Of a stretch of DNA of 64,000 nucleotides, positions 33,601 to 47,396 are shown in pieces. Each line of letters begins with the position of its first letter. The first letter of the stretch is position 1. This DNA is from Ectocarpus siliculosus. Lineage: Eukaryota > Sar > Phaeophyceae > Ectocarpales > Ectocarpaceae. A program made the translations under genes and the position numbers. Under the pieces are notes generated by a model that saw nothing but the letters and a program-made list of their open reading frames with translations, ran no database searches and was not told the DNA's origin. The stretch is taken from contig FN649736.1 of assembly GCA_000310025.1 (NCBI GenBank), positions 5,175,377-5,239,376 on the forward strand, written 5' to 3'.

Positions 33601-36600
33601 CATTTTCCGCGCACGCCCGAGGACCGCCTGCCACCCGTGGCGCGTGTGCTTGACGCCCAAAGTTGAAAAAACTGGCTCTATACCCCGGGGACGTGTTCCG
33701 CGCGAAGAAAGCCTTCGTAAGAAATACATTACAAACTGCTTCTCACAATCAGGAAGGCTTGTGTTTTGATGCCTGCGCAACGCACACAAGTCCCACAGAC
33801 CATGGGCAACACGAAAACACATGAGCGAGTGATCAAACGCAGCGGATCACAGCAGTAGGACCTGCAGCAAAGACGCCGCTAGCGTAAAAACACACACTCC
33901 CGCACACGCGAAAAGTCACGGCGAGGAAATAGCATACACCGCACATGATGCAAGTTCCAGAAAAAATCTGCAGGTTGTACACCAAACCGGCACTACCGAA
34001 CGCCATGACATTGAGATGCAACGATGCAACCGCGATGACATTGGCCATGTCCTCTTACGTCGTCGCCCGCGGGAGGCAAGCCACCTAACTAGCTCTCGAA
34101 GGGGAGCCTTGGTAACCACAGCAGTATTTGTTTGTCTTCCATTGAATCACTACCGCAATAGGACGCCAACAGCAAGTGGGTGTTCACGACGGATGAGGGG
34201 AGGAGGGGGGGCAAGACCCTGCACCTCAAGAGCATCGTCGACAAGGCCGTGGAGGACGCTGACTGCGTGGAAAAGGTCTTGGTCATCACTGCCACAGGGG
34301 CCAAGGTCAGGCAAGAGGGAGGCTGAGAGGGAGAGGGAGACAGCAGCAGTACTCCCCCCCCATGAGATGGCTGATTATCCCCCTCCCTCCATGGCGGTTG
34401 TTTGCCGCCTCTTTTTTTCGAAAGGAGCATATAGGTTCAGGCATTTACTTGGAGACTGTATCGCCAAGTTCCCGTCTTAGAGAAGGAATCAGGCCCTCAC
34501 AAGCCCTGCGAACGTTCTCCCCAATCGCCGATGCCCATCATGCCCGGATGAACTTGGTTTTCGCCGAATTTTTTCCGCGCTGCGGTCAAGCGGGGTTGGT
34601 GCGTGCGTACCATGACCGATCGTGCGACATGGGGGGACAGACAGCTCTCGCTCTAGGTCTACCCCTCCCATAAATGCAGGAACTGGCACGCGGTACATAA
34701 AATCTACGCGCAACGAAATAGTGGCACCACATCCCGCCAAGAGCAGACTTGAGAGGCGCTGCTACCGTTGGTAGTCGTAGTTGAAGAGCAGCGGGGACGA
34801 CCTGACATTGCTTGCTTCCTCATTCTATTGCGGCTGCTGCACGGCCATGTGGAGGCCAGCCCAATGCATTTTGTGGTCTCGACACGGCTGTGTTTGTTGT
34901 GCTGGCGTGTGTCGTTGCTGCTGCTTTTTTTGGGGGGGTATCTGGCAGGTTCCGATGGGGAAGCGCGACGTGCAGATGTCGGAGATGCTCCCGCGCATGA
35001 GGCCCTACTGCCCGTGCGAAACGATGGACTCAGAGGTACGCTGCTTTGGAAACATTCTCGCGACGGGGGGACTTAACTCACACAGGGAAATCGAACGCGT
35101 TCATACGCCCGCCGTGATGGTTCTGAGTCGGGGTTGTTGTTCTACTGTCATACCTATAGTAGAGATCGCCCTCTGTGCTGGTGTTGCAACGCCGCCATTA
35201 TCGTCACCGCCACCCTTTTCTCCTGTGGCAGTGGAGTAAACGGGCTTTGAAAATGGGTCCACAGGGTGGGCGATATCATGTTTCAACCTGCGGTACGCAT
35301 CTTTCGGCCGCCACGACTGACTGCCCTCTGCTGCAGTCGCCGCGGTGTCCATTCCTCCGTCGAGAGCGCTGCCGGCTGGGTGCGTCTCTCGCCCGTTACA
35401 TCGGAACAATGGCATGCCGGGCTCTCAAGTCTGCACCGATTTATGACATGAAAACAACGAGAGATCGCAGCAGCAACAGGAGCAGCAACAGCAACAACAA
35501 CCAACGCCCCCTTACCCCCCGTTCCGTTTGCCGCAACGACAACATCGACAACAACAACAGGACCTCCTCTTCATCCTGTACACCTCCGGCTCCACCGGCC
35601 GCCCGAAGGGGGTGGCCCACACCACCGCCGGCTACCTCCTGTACACGGGGATGACCACCAAGCACGCCTTCGGGCTGGAGGAGGGGGACGTCTTTGCCTG
35701 CGTGGCCGACGTCGGGTGGATCACAGGGCACTCGTACATCGTCTACGGGCCCCTCGTTAACGGGGCGACCTCGCTCATGTTCGAGTCCACGCCAATGTAC
35801 CCCAACCACGGAAGGTGGGGGCGAGATGCCGTTTTTTTGTGTGTTTTTGAAGGGCCGCCAGTTGACCTGGCCAAGGACTAGCGTCTTGTTTGCTTGGAAG
35901 ACATGCTGCTGCTGCTGCTGCTGCTGTTCAGGGGTTCCGTAGAATGTTCGAGAGCTCCGGGGGACCAATGGGATCTGGTCTTGATGCCTATCCATGCGCC
36001 TGGTGCTCTTCTCCCAGTTTGGCTTCATACAGGGATTAACTGGGATAGGGAGCCCCACCATTTATGTAGGGATTAGTATTGGGGACCCCGTCGGGGGTGA
36101 AAGAAGAACTTCTGACGCAAAGGCGAGGACTCGCACATCTCCAACGCTCGATTCAGCCATTGGTCAACGATCCGCACCGACGAACTTTGTTCTTCTCCTG
36201 CTCAGGTACTGGGACGTCGTCCAGCGACACAAGGTGACGCAGTTCTACACCGCACCCACGGCCATCCGAGCGCTCATGAGCTGCGGGCCGGAGATCATCT
36301 CCGACTACGACCTTAGCTCGCTGCGGGTGCTGGGGTCGGTCGGGGAACCCATCAACCCGGAGGCCTGGCGCTGGTACAACGAGCACGTGCGTTGAACGAA
36401 CCCGGGGGCGGGCAAGGGATGGGTGGGGGGAGGGAGGGAGGGAGGGAAGGGTAAGGGGTTGTAAATATGTTGCTTCTTGCGTTCGATTTCCTTCCTATTG
36501 TGGGCTTTGACCCTGTGGGGGTGGAAGAGGAAGAACGATGTTCAAGGTGGGGGCGGAGGCAGGGGAAGAGGAATGTCCCATCTGGGCGCTTGCGTGGGAT

Positions 36601-39600
36601 AGACAGGAGCGGCTCGTACAGGTTCCCTGGCGATGACTTCCAGCTTGCATCGATCGGCCCATGGCGTGCTTCTTTCTTTCTTTCGTAGTTCCTCTCAACT
36701 ATACCGTGTACCCAGCCCGTCACCCGCAACAGACCTCTCTGCGTTCCAGCTGTTCCGTCTCCGACCGGCATCGAATTTTCGTCTGCTGTGATTCCGCTCT
36801 TCGTGCCTCGTTTAGCCATCCACCACCCACGTAACCCCTTCGCGTCCCCACCCCTTCTTCGAAACACCCATCTGCGTACCCCCCCCCCTCGGTCGTGGTC
36901 GTGGTCGTGGTCGTGGTTGGTGTGTTGGGTTTATCATTTGCCTTTTGTTGTTTCGACGTTCAGGTAGGCAAGGGCAAGTGCCACATCGTGGACACCTTCT
37001 GGCAGACGGAGACGGGAGGGCACGTCATGCTCCCCCTGGCCAACGTCACGCCGACCAAGCCGGGCTCTTGCTCCTTCCCCTTCTTCGGAATCGAGGTGAT
37101 CTGGTACAAGTTAGCTTCGATCTGGCTTGAATGTGCTCCTTGGAAAAATGGACCAGGCGAAACAACAAGTAAGCACGCACACACATACACAGACGCAGAC
37201 AGCCGTCCTCCCCGTGTGCTGTTCTCTCTTCACATGCTAACGTGTAACGTGTTTTTCCTATGTGTGGCTCCTAACGTCCGTCTTTCTCGGCGTGCGCGTT
37301 TTTCGTGTCCAGCCGGCCGTGCTCAACGCGCAGACTGGGGAGGAGGTGACGGGCAACGACGTGGAAGGCGTGCTCGCCTTCAAGCGCCCGTGGCCGTCTC
37401 TCGCCCGCACTGTTTACGGGGACCACAAGCGGTACATGGACGTCTACCTCAACCCTTACAAGGTGCGCGTCTTCTTGATGTGTGTGTGTGTTGATGCCTT
37501 TTTTTTTGCGACGTCTATGCTATACCTTTTCGTCCTGACGTGGGTTCAGTTTACATGTCGCGATGCTGATCAAGGTGGGTTTGGTCTAGGTGTGCTTGGT
37601 CTTGAGGTTGTCCGTGGGTTGATGTTCCTTGTCGTGGGGCTGTTGACAAGTACCAACGTGCAGCTGTAGGTGGGTCGGTGTGCTGCTCAAGGGTCTCGGT
37701 TGGTTTGGTTCCGGGACGCCAATGCCCTGGGTTGTGCAAACCGGAAACGAGCGAAGAGGTGACGGTGGTGCGCATGTGGCAGGTTTGGTGCCTCACCCGG
37801 GCGCTAGTGTTTGCACCTATTTAGATGTGCGGGGATGTAACATACGTTCCCAAAGCGCTCGAGGAAAGCCGTACAATTCTCGATGGCCTGCTCTACCACA
37901 AGTCTGTTTGGCAGTAGTTTTGGTGTCCATGTTGAAATATAGCGTCTCGCGCCACAGCTACTTGTAAATGTGGAAGGCTCGTGTTTCTGCTTCAACGTCA
38001 CTCCGCTGTTTAAGATCTCGTGTGGAGCAAATCGAAGACCCATGCACCGTTCCATGCACCGTTCCCCTCCCCCCCCCCTCACCCCCTTTGCCACACCTTC
38101 GTTTGTTGTTTTCGTGTAGGGCTACTACTTCACGGGAGACGGCTGCCACCGAGATTCTGACGGTTTCTACTGGATTACCGGAAGGGTGGACGACGTTCTC
38201 AACGTGTCCGGCCACCGCATCGGCACCGCAGAGGTTTGTAGCCGTAGCACAATTGATAGGTCTTACCATACAGCGGGTGGTATAGTGCAGTGTCAAAGTA
38301 ATGCACGTTCGCCTATCTGCCGCGTACGACACAAGATAAACAACAGGTACCGCCCGCTGGTTCGGCTGCTGCCTTCACGCGATGACGAAGGCTCGGCCGA
38401 TCACGCCTTGCTTTCAAATTATGTAAGCTTCTGCTGCACCTGCGGCAGCTTTTGCCGCTTCTGCTGCTGGCACATAAACAGGCGCCAATGTGGCAGCCAC
38501 CGCACCGGCTCAACAGCCTCTATCTATATTTGGCAGGCAGTGGTACCACGCCCCACACCCCCTGGTTAACATCCCCCCTCCGTGACTCCCGCGACCTGCA
38601 CCTTGTCACCGGGGCTACACAAGAAAGACCCCCCTCGACACACAACAAGTAGACCTGACGTTTTTAGAAGGGTAGCACTCCCGTGTGCTCACTTTTGTTT
38701 CGCAACGTCAACAATGGTGACAATATCGCCAACACCATCACCGCCACCATCAATTTTCGCTGTTTCCCGGATCCAACATGTATCCACCTCTGGCGCACGG
38801 AAATGTAGGTGGAGAGTGCACTGGTGCTGCACCCGGCGGTGTCCGAGGCAGCCGTCGTCGGCTTCCCCGATCCCATCAAGGGGCAGGCTATCTGCTGCTA
38901 CGTGACCTTCGTGTCTGGGTAAGGAGTTCGATAGATGTTGTGATGCTTTGTTTGGCTCAATGATATCACGGCTGGTGTTGCTACGGATGGGCTGCTGGCA
39001 ATGCAATCAGTGTTGGTTTTCGTCTTTATAGTACGTGTGCGGCGTCTTTCTTGCTGTGGGGAGCCCCCGAAGTGTGTGATCGTCGTGGAAGACGTTCGGA
39101 GTCGTCGAAAGCAGAGCGCTGCGACCACAGCAGTCATTTGCTGATCCGTGAAGCAATCCGCCAAGTGCTGGCGAGGGCAACAGTCTCTGTCGTGGAAGGC
39201 GGGCGCTATGTGTTCGACCCTTTGCTCACGCGTCCCTGATGCCTGGCCACCACTCTTTTCTCGCGTGTTTCGACGCCAGTTGAACGCTGACATGTAGTTT
39301 CACGATTACGTGCGGTGTCGCGATGGCATGAAACTTAACGGTGGCGTCGATCGTGGAATTTTGGTTCTGATTTGTTCTGGCAGTTACACCGAGTCCCCGG
39401 AGCTGCTGAAGGAATTGGTCAAGCAGGTGGCTACGCACATCGGCCCGTTCGCACGGCCAGGGATGATCGTTGGGACCCCCGGCCTCCCCAAGACTCGATC
39501 CGGTAGGGAGCTAGCTGGGTATGGCATGGTATGGAATGGCACGCCGGATTGAACACCGTCCGTGGTGTGCATAGTTACGCCTGACGCTACTGTTGGAATT

Positions 39601-40552
39601 CTCTTTGAAAATATGACCGCGATTTCATTTGCTGAAACTCACTTCCTTCGTTTCATTCAGGCAAGATCATGCGGCGGATCCTGCGCAAGATTGCGGAGGG
39701 AGAGGCCGACAAGCTGGGCGACACTAGCACTCTCGCCGACCCTTCGATCGTCGAGGTACGTGTACCGTAGTATCATCAAAGCTCGGTTTCCGTTCCACTT
39801 CGTGCCTTTTAAACAAAAAAATGACAGGACGGTTGATTTGCGAGCGTGTCTCACCGGCGTTGTTGGTTTGAATCTATTGAATCGGGAATACTGGTTTAGA
39901 GTTGTCTTTGCAAAATTCCGTTAGGTATTTGTCAGAGATATCCAAATACAGCTTGTATGCACTACTAGTAAATAGTTTGCATTTTACTTTATGTTTGATC
40001 TTGTGTTTTGGCAAGAAAAATTGACAGTAAAAATCTCACAAGAGGTTGTGGTGACTTTCTCTTGCGCATGTTGGCGATCAATAGTCTTCTGCTCACCCGA
40101 TGCCGTCGGGATTTTGCGGAACAGAGAACGAATACGGCATTTTTACTCTACGGGCCGATGAAAAAACAGTATCGGTGCCGCTCGGTACTACGTACTGTAG
40201 GCCGGATCTTGAAGTAGCGTTGCGGCGGACCCTGAGGCTCAGGCTGTGGCACCCCAAGCGCTTGGATAAAGACCGTTCGTTGATCTGTTTTACGACCTTT
40301 AATGAAACTTGACTTTGTACACGTAGTGCCAGGCAGCCAAAGCCATCAACAACCGTGATGGTACATCCACAACCGCGTGATCGCTCGTCGGCAAAAATTT
40401 AGAATCGGCCAGTTTTTAACGCCTCTGCTCGTTTTCGGTGGCCTGCTTTCGGCATGTTTGGATGGTAACGGTTACCACAACGACGACGACGACGACGACG
40501 ACAGGGGCTGGTGGAGAAGGCCAATGCTCTCCTCGGCAAGATGAAGAGATAA
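30627..40552 (+). CDS. ACS: Acetyl-CoA synthetase (AMP-forming)
   Basis: It activates acetate with ATP and CoA to acetyl-CoA. Fourteen in-phase exons: 30627-30809, 31171-31368, 32126-32377, 34162-34305, 34949-35035, 35561-35814, 36206-36386, 36964-37095, 37313-37462, 38120-38233, 38809-38918, 39384-39502, 39661-39755, 40505-40552; total 688 residues. Family motifs appear in order: DPxxFW-like [34 protein letters not shown], the AMP-binding P-loop [11 protein letters not shown] (near 295), [51 protein letters not shown] and PKTRSGKIMRR, whose Lys (about 643) is the catalytic, acetyl-regulated residue of the family. The first 35 residues are a hydrophobic leader ([17 protein letters not shown]) absent from cytosolic enzymes. 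A second ATG (30732, MSEQQQ) would give a leaderless form. The exon 2 acceptor could be three bases upstream. Confidence 0.96.
31981..32068. repeat. About 29-bp imperfect triplication in an ACS intron
   Basis: Three successive units begin GAACC-G/A-GCAC and end CTCCCC, differing by a few substitutions, within intron 2 of the acetyl-CoA synthetase gene. Confidence 0.75.
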
Positions 40553-43126
40553 TGCGCGCCCTTAATGACACTTGCAACGATAACCACATCCGATGGGGGT
40601 GGTGGGTGCCCTTTGTCCGACAAAGTTGGGTCTGAGGTCACTGGGATGCTACTACCGGTTCGACCTTTGCTGCTCGCTCCTAACAATGATGGAGGGGGGC
40701 CGTGGTGGCTGCATGGCCTGCCAATGCACCACAAGGGCTATCCCCCCTTTTGGGCGTTTTCTCGCTGCAAGGTCGAGGGGAACCCCGTACTTGAGGTCGC
40801 AGATGGCGACACTGTTAGTGTTGGTTCTGTCTAAACAGGGCGGGGGGGGTACTTCCTTGTCGTTGGTTGCAAGTCTGTGGCTTGTAGTCTGTGGGACATT
40901 GTAGGGCGTTATAGTGATGGTTTAGTCTAGTCTTTTCCCGACGCTGTGTTCATTGTAGTGTCTCGACATTCTCGTTCATTCAGGCAAGGGCGTCTAGACC
41001 CCAAGTGATGTTGAGTTTTCATGCGGTATTGCACCCTTATTGGGTACAGTAGTAGTTGTAGCCTTCGACGGTGGAAGGCGACTGACTGCGTCGGTGGGAC
41101 CAACGTTGCTACAGATGCAAGAGGGTATTGAGCAGATGGGCAATTCAAACGCGAAGGAATCAGCAAACCAACTTCGGGGGTGGTGCTGCTTGCACCCTTG
41201 GCTCTTTATTTGGCGCCCGTGGGGAAGGTACATAGACTATGCTACATACAGTGTGCATGCATAGTCCGGTTTGAGGTTATTACTAAAGAGTAGTTTTCTG
41301 CGCCCGGGGAGGTACAAAAAATGCCATGAAGAGAGGCTTAGCCTTCGGTTGGTGCGTACATAGTAGTACATTATAGCGTGGGAACAGTGACAAGGCCTAC
41401 TACCTGTCGTTCTCTTTCATTTCGCCTGTTTATGTCTGCGTCCGGTTTGATGAACTACGCTACTGTAGCGACAGGCAAAATGTTGGTGGATGCCAGGCCA
41501 AGTCGTGCAGAGGCTCCAATAATATCGTTGGGTCGTATGCATGAAGGAGCGGAAAAGCATCTAGCTAGGTATTATCGTTGGGTCGTATGATATGCATGAA
41601 TGAGCGGGAAAAGCATGTAATAGGTGTGAGGAACATAGAACATGGTCGTTGTGTGCTGCATGGTTGATCGGAAGGGATGCATGCATCTCTCTCTCCGTCG
41701 AGATTCACACTCTGCTACTAGTAATAGGTGTACATTGAGTCTTCTAGTGGTGGCACGACCGTGAAAGGAATCAATCGTGGATGATGGTGAGCAGACTACC
41801 CTTTGTCCTTCCTTCGAAGTTTTTTTTATCCTTTGTTTTCTTGTATGCAACGGTACCAGGCAATCAATACAGGACGACCTCCGGCACTCGCTGGTTATTC
41901 CAAATGCATGCAATATGCAAAAACGGCATGTGTGTGTAGTACCATATCCATCTCCACGTTGACAGATGAAGTCTGCATAGTAGGCTGAAATTGTACGCGG
42001 AATTTTAAATGCCCTGGAGGCATAATAGATTTACGCATGCATTTTGTCTCCGCATGTCAATCCTCTTGGTGGCAATAACTTCTATAGTTCGTTCAAGAGG
42101 CAATATTAACGTCGTGAGTGACACACGCAAGCACACACCGTCAATGCGGAAAAGACATGATTGATTGTATGTATGTATGTAGTCACAAAAAACACACCCA
42201 CCCAACCAAGAGGCATGGAAGGTCATAGAACCACTCTCTCCTCTCTCTCAGGAAGAATTTTTTGAAGAACCTCTTCTTTTATGAAGTACTACTGCTGTAG
42301 TAGTGGACAGGTCGACAGCAGTCGACAGAAGAAGAGGTCGTCAAAACTAAGATTTTACCATTTGTGACACATTTTTTAGACCAAATCTTCTTTGTCGTGT
42401 CCTTTGTACTGCGAAGAAGGTAAGATTTTACCCGTCGTTCTGTCGCGGGCGGGTGATGCTCTTCTCTTGCAGTTTGGACGGAAAAGAGAACAACAACGCA
42501 AGACGCAGCGCATTACCGCTGTGTTTGAATGAGTGCGTCTCGTCTGCTTCCTTCCGCGATCATTCCACCGTATGAAAACGTATCTCGAATCCCACATTCA
42601 CAACGCGACCCGGTTGTTCTCTCTTCTTGTATTATGCTAGTAACGTCGCAGTTACATCGATAGAGCTGGCGGCGTAAATGTAGTTTTTTTTTTTTCATGC
42701 ATCCGATCTCTCTCCTTCTCTCTCTCTCCTCCGGTTCCGTTTCCTAACAAATAATGATGCGCTGATGCGCTCTTTTCCTTTTGTTTCAGAAAACACTCGC
42801 TCTCCTTCCGCGCGCCTTCTCTCCCTCGCCCCGCGGCGCCACGGCCTCGCGGCCGATCTCGTCTTCGCCCCGTAAACGGGTAAGGTCTGGTTGTCCGAGA
42901 GGGTGGGGCGCTGTCCCGCTGGCCGAGGCTTGGAGGGCGAAAGCGTGATATCTGTTGGTCCAGGCGTCTTCCTTCTCAGCTCCCTACTGCAGCTCTGCAG
43001 CTGCTGCTGTTGTTGCTGCTGCGGTTTTCGAAGTGTGTGTGTGCGTCTCTGCTCTCCGTACCGAGAGCTGGTGAGGACGATCGTGAAGCGGCAAGGGGGT
43101 GTGCCTGACCACCAACCACCACCACC
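40553..43126. other. Intergenic region between ACS and the low-complexity gene
   Basis: About 2.6 kb hold the ACS 3' UTR, a tandem duplication at 41526-41622, a (TGTA)n run near 42166-42181 and CT-rich sequence at 42705-42732 close to the next gene's 5' end. No supported gene was found; frames here are short and in both strands. Confidence 0.6.
41526..41622. repeat. Imperfect tandem duplication of about 50 bp
   Basis: ATCGTTGGGTCGTATG...GCATGAA-GAGCGG-AAAAGCAT occurs twice in direct orientation with small insertions. Confidence 0.85.
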
Positions 43127-46100
43127 ATGCCGCCCATCCGGGCCGACCACCGGTGTATCCGGAAGAGCGGGTCTGCATCGGTGCCGGAGGTGGAAGAGCG
43201 GGCGAAGCAGCCGAGGCGGACTGCTCCCCTCACCAAGCGTAACAGCCCAAGCCATTCACGCACGCCGAGCCCGAACCAGCAGGCTCCCCCTTCCTCAACC
43301 ATCGCCACCGTCCATGCCGCCACGGCGTACGGTCACGTGGGTGCTCGGCGCAGCCCGTCCTCCAAGGCGGGCGGCAGCACTTCCCGGAGCGTCTTCCCGG
43401 ACAGCAGCGGCGGTGGTAGCAACGCCACATTGAGCGGACCCCGGGAGAAGCGCAGTGCTGACCAGACTCGAAAGGGGTACAACCTACCACATGCGCACTC
43501 CCAGCGCGGGCTCGGCAGCAAGAGCCCGGCGTTTGGGCCCCCGCACAAGGTAGCCGCCACACGCAGCAGCAACAGCAGCAGCGGCGGGGCTGGGGCGGGT
43601 GCCTCCTGGGGCGCTTCCTCTCCCACGCCCGCAGGCGGGAGCGGCAGCAGGGCCAGCTCCTCTCCAACACCAACACCGGCTTCTGTCAGCAGCTCCGCGA
43701 GGGGTCATTCTTCGCCGACTCTTTCAAGAGTCATCGATGCGGCGGCTGCGGCGGCAGCAGCGGACGGCTTGCAGCAGGCAACAGCGGCGACCAGCTCTTC
43801 TTCTGCCGTGTGCGCGTCCGCAGCAGTGATGATGACGCTGGGCTCGGCGTCGACGATGGCGGGCGGATCGGGATCAGCAGCAGGATCTGGATCGGGGGCA
43901 GCAGGGTTGGCGGCGGCGTCTCGACAGCCGTCTCCTTCGAGGGCGGAGGCTCGGGAGATGACTCTGCTGGATCGCGTGTTCTTGGAGCAGCCGCACGAGG
44001 GCCGGGTCGACGTCGAGGGCGACGACCTGCACGTCAGCAACGAGATACAGAGGCACCTCAAGACCCGCGTGCAGTCGCAGCAGTCCCAGCGCATGGAGGC
44101 CACGATCCAGGAATCCTCCACAGCCTCGTCATCGTCCGCAGTAGCTGCAGCAGCAGCAGCAGCGATCTTGCAGCAGCAGCAACAGCAGCAGCAGCAGCAG
44201 CAACCGCTGCCGATTTCCAACGTGCCTGCTGTTGTAGGCAGCAGTGGCGGCGGCGGCGGCGGCTTCCTAGATCACCACGCCCCTGACCACCTCCTTGCGC
44301 CGGCGGGCGTCACTCCGGTGTCCCCGTCCAGTGGCAGCGGTCCCGTTCAGGGCGGACAAATGGATCTCGACGTCGGAGCCGGGCTTTCCCTGGGCCCGAT
44401 GGACTATCTCCTGACCGGATCGGACAAGGGCAACAGCAGCAGCAGCAGGCAGGGAGGCGTTGGAGTCGGCGGAGCGTCGAACCGCGACTCTTCGTCGCCT
44501 TCTCGGGGGGGGCCTCGATCGCGCAGCCCGCCGCCCACCCTTGGCCCCGTGCCCGACATCCAGATGGGCGAGGCCGGGGCGGACGGGAACCTCAGGGAGG
44601 TGGTGAGCGGGTTTGATGCCATGGATCTGGACGATCTTGACAACGTCGACCGGGCGCTGGCTCTGCTGAACGCCAAGAAGCAGTGGATCATCGCCAAGCA
44701 GTACGCGGAGGCGCAGCAAGCGCAGCAGCAGCAGCACCGCAACAACTCTGCGGCCGTCGTGCCGCCGCAGCCCCCACCCCCGCAGTCCTCCTACGGGGGC
44801 TCGAGCCGCACCGGCGGCGGCGGCGGCAGCGGCGGCGGAACCGGAGGGAGCAGCAGCAACAGGACACGCCGCTCGAGCGGCCGGAGTAGCAGCAACAGGC
44901 ACGGGGGAGAGAGTTCGCCGTCTACCGCAGGCGGAAGGTCAGAGGCGTTTGGCGTGTCCGGCGGCGGGGGATCGGTGCGCGGGGGCGGCGGGGGCTTCAT
45001 GTCGTCTCCCGTGTCGTATACTTCCGGTAGAGGGTCGCGCGGGCAGCAGGGGAGGCCGCCGCCGGTGCCCGGGCACTTGTCGGCGTCGACGGCGGCGATG
45101 CGGCGCAGCTCTCCAGGGAGCATCGCGAGCCTCGCGGAGCTGGACAGCTACTTGGAGCACCACCACCGTCGTCTGGTGGAGCAGGTGTGTTGGGTGTGTT
45201 GGTGTGTTTGGGATGTAGAACAACTATTATTATAGAGACAAGTACAGCTGTAGAGAGAGCGACACAAAGCTGTCTACATGCAGGCAAATCAGAACTGATC
45301 GTAGGCGGATTTCGCGACAGGCTACTCCTTCTGCTTGTGCTGTGCTCTATTAGACTGGCATTAGCAGAGAGCTTTTTGAGAAAACTATCGTATTTTGTAG
45401 TACCCTTATTGAAGGCGATCTCCACATTTTTGTACGCTTTGTTTGGAATGGTCGAGTGTGAGCGATCCTTCTGTGCACCTCGCCTTATATTTCTTTTTTT
45501 CCTGTCCATTTGGGAATCATGATGACTGCTTCACGTCGTATTCAGGCCCGCGCCATTCGCACAGCAGTTTTCACTGAGACTGAAACAATTGTATGCATAT
45601 CTCCGCTATGTATTGGCGGTGCCTTCCTTCGTACGGCGTGGGTCTTAACCAAAACCACGTCCAAGCGGGTAGGCTTTGTCGGTATGCTCGGTCTCAGAGA
45701 GTGTCTCGTCGCATCATACTTGTATTACAGGTGTCCTACGAGGTGTTTTTACGAAACGAACGCTTGAACAACGCGTGCGTGTAGTCTGATGCTGCTGCAG
45801 AGATACCACACGGCACCCTTGAAAATGGTTTGGCGCATGGCTGGCTTAGCTGAAAGTTGTATGCATAACACGTTTGATGACTGCGGTGTTGTTTTGCACA
45901 CATCACCAGCAAGAGCATTGCTGCCTTTCCTCGCCCTGGAGTTTGGTCGATTCTGTCCCGTGCTTGGTGCTTTTAGATGTTGTCACAATCGTCCGCAGTC
46001 CGCGTGCTTGGTCTGTCTGGTACAAATCCCTGCTGCGCGTTTGCGTGTTTCACGTGGTAACGCAACTTACCCAAGCTTGGCTAAAAGGTCTTTGTGCTTT

Positions 46101-46645
46101 TGTGGGCAAAGAAACATGTCTCGTACGCCGCTGCTTCCCTTCGTTGTCGTTTTTATCGTTTGTTCGTGTTTGATTCACGGAACACACCGCGGCGTGAACA
46201 ACGCCCCCCCCCCCCCCCCCCCCCCCCCCCNNNNNNNNNNNNNNNNNNNNNNNNNNNNNNNNNNNNNNNNNNNNNNNNNNNNNNNNNNNNNNNNNNNNNN
46301 NNNNNNNNNNNNNNNNNNNNNNNNNNNNNNNNNNNNNNNNNNNNNNNNNNNNNNNNNNNNNNNNNNNNNNNNNNNNNGTGTCATGGCGGAAGACGGAGAA
46401 GCGGAGATCGAGGCCAGCCGGCAGCAGCACCGCCGAAATCCCCGCTCCCACCGGAGCTTCGGGGCCGGCGCCGGCACGCGGAGCCACAACGGCAGCGGCA
46501 GCAGCGGCAGCAGCGTCCCCCGCACCGTGGGGGCCGGCGTGACCACCAAGTGCTTCTTCGACTCCACACTCTCGGCGGACGGCTACAACGACTACAACGC
46601 CGGCGACGACGACGACGACGACGACGACAGCAGCGACTACCGCGG

Positions 46646-46683
<38 letters not shown>

Positions 46684-47396
46684 ATCAACACCGCCAGCAC
46701 CAACGGGTAGTGTCGTCGGAGCGGAGCGGGAGCGGGAGCGGCAACGGCAACGGCAACGGCGACCAGAGGACGTCCTCGTCGCGCGGGTGGGACCCACCGA
46801 ACCAGCGCGGCCCGGGGTACAAGCGGGACCGCGATCGCGTCGAGGCCGACGGGGGCTGGGGCGCGACCCTTCGCGGGTTCCGGGGGGGGAACAACGCCAA
46901 CCGCGGGGGCGGAGGGGGCGACGTGGATGTGGACAGCAGCAGGGGGGGCGGTTCGTCGGCCTTCATGGGGGTTTCGGGAGGTACGAGCCAGACGTCAACG
47001 TCCTCCCCGCCGCCGTCCATCATGTCCTCCGACGACGTGTCGGTTTCGTCGTACGGGCACCCGGTCACCGTCCTCCCGGGGTCCCCGAACAACATTCACT
47101 TCAACGGCAGGCCGCCGCCTTCGCTGGCCAAGATCAGGCTCGAGGCCGTGCGCTCGCCGGCCGTGCGCCGCGGCAGCCGCTCCGGCGCGGGGACGGCGCG
47201 CAGCGGGAGGGGGGGCAGCGGTGGGGGCGGCGGTGGCGGCGGCGGCGGCGGCGGCGGCATGCGCAACGGAGGGCCGATCTTCACGAGTCCCGATGCGTCT
47301 AAGCACGTGCACGAGCTGTGCAGCCCTCGTTCGGCCTTCACGCCGCGGAGTGCTTCCTCGGTGTCGTCTCTGGCATCGTCTCGCGGGAGGCGGTGA
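43127..47396 (+). CDS. Large low-complexity Ser/Gly/Gln-rich protein, function unknown
   Basis: Not recognised. Exon 1 (43127-45184, 686 codons) ends at GAGCAG|GTGTGT. A second coding segment (46380-47396) follows an intron containing an assembly gap, so its acceptor is hidden and the join is inferred; it could instead be a separate gene starting at ATG 46383. Exon 1 is Ser/Gly/Ala-rich with a Gln tract (44169-44201) and two better-composed blocks: residues about 276-330 (TLLDRVFLEQPHEG, IQRHLKTRVQSQQSQ) and about 488-535 (FDAMDLDDLDNVDRALALL, then a helical KKQWIIAKQYAEAQQAQQ). The second segment has an Asp tract, a Gln tract, a 13-Gly run (about 47220-47260) and Ser/Arg-rich ends. The chosen ATG follows an ACC repeat. 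Most of the protein is predicted to be disordered, fitting a regulatory or scaffold role, which the sequence does not establish. Confidence 0.7.
46204..46377. other. Assembly gap preceded by poly-C
   Basis: Twenty-seven C bases run into 147 N (46231-46377). It hides the acceptor of the low-complexity gene's second exon. Confidence 0.9.

Noticed and set aside
44267-44902. Long antisense frames opposite the low-complexity gene
   Set aside because: Frames opposite GC-rich repetitive exons stay open by composition. Their products are Ala/Arg-rich mirror images with no independent support.
46204-46230. Poly-C run as a structural motif (i-motif or slippage site)
   Set aside because: Both poly-C runs in the window abut N gaps, so they are most likely contig-end artefacts.
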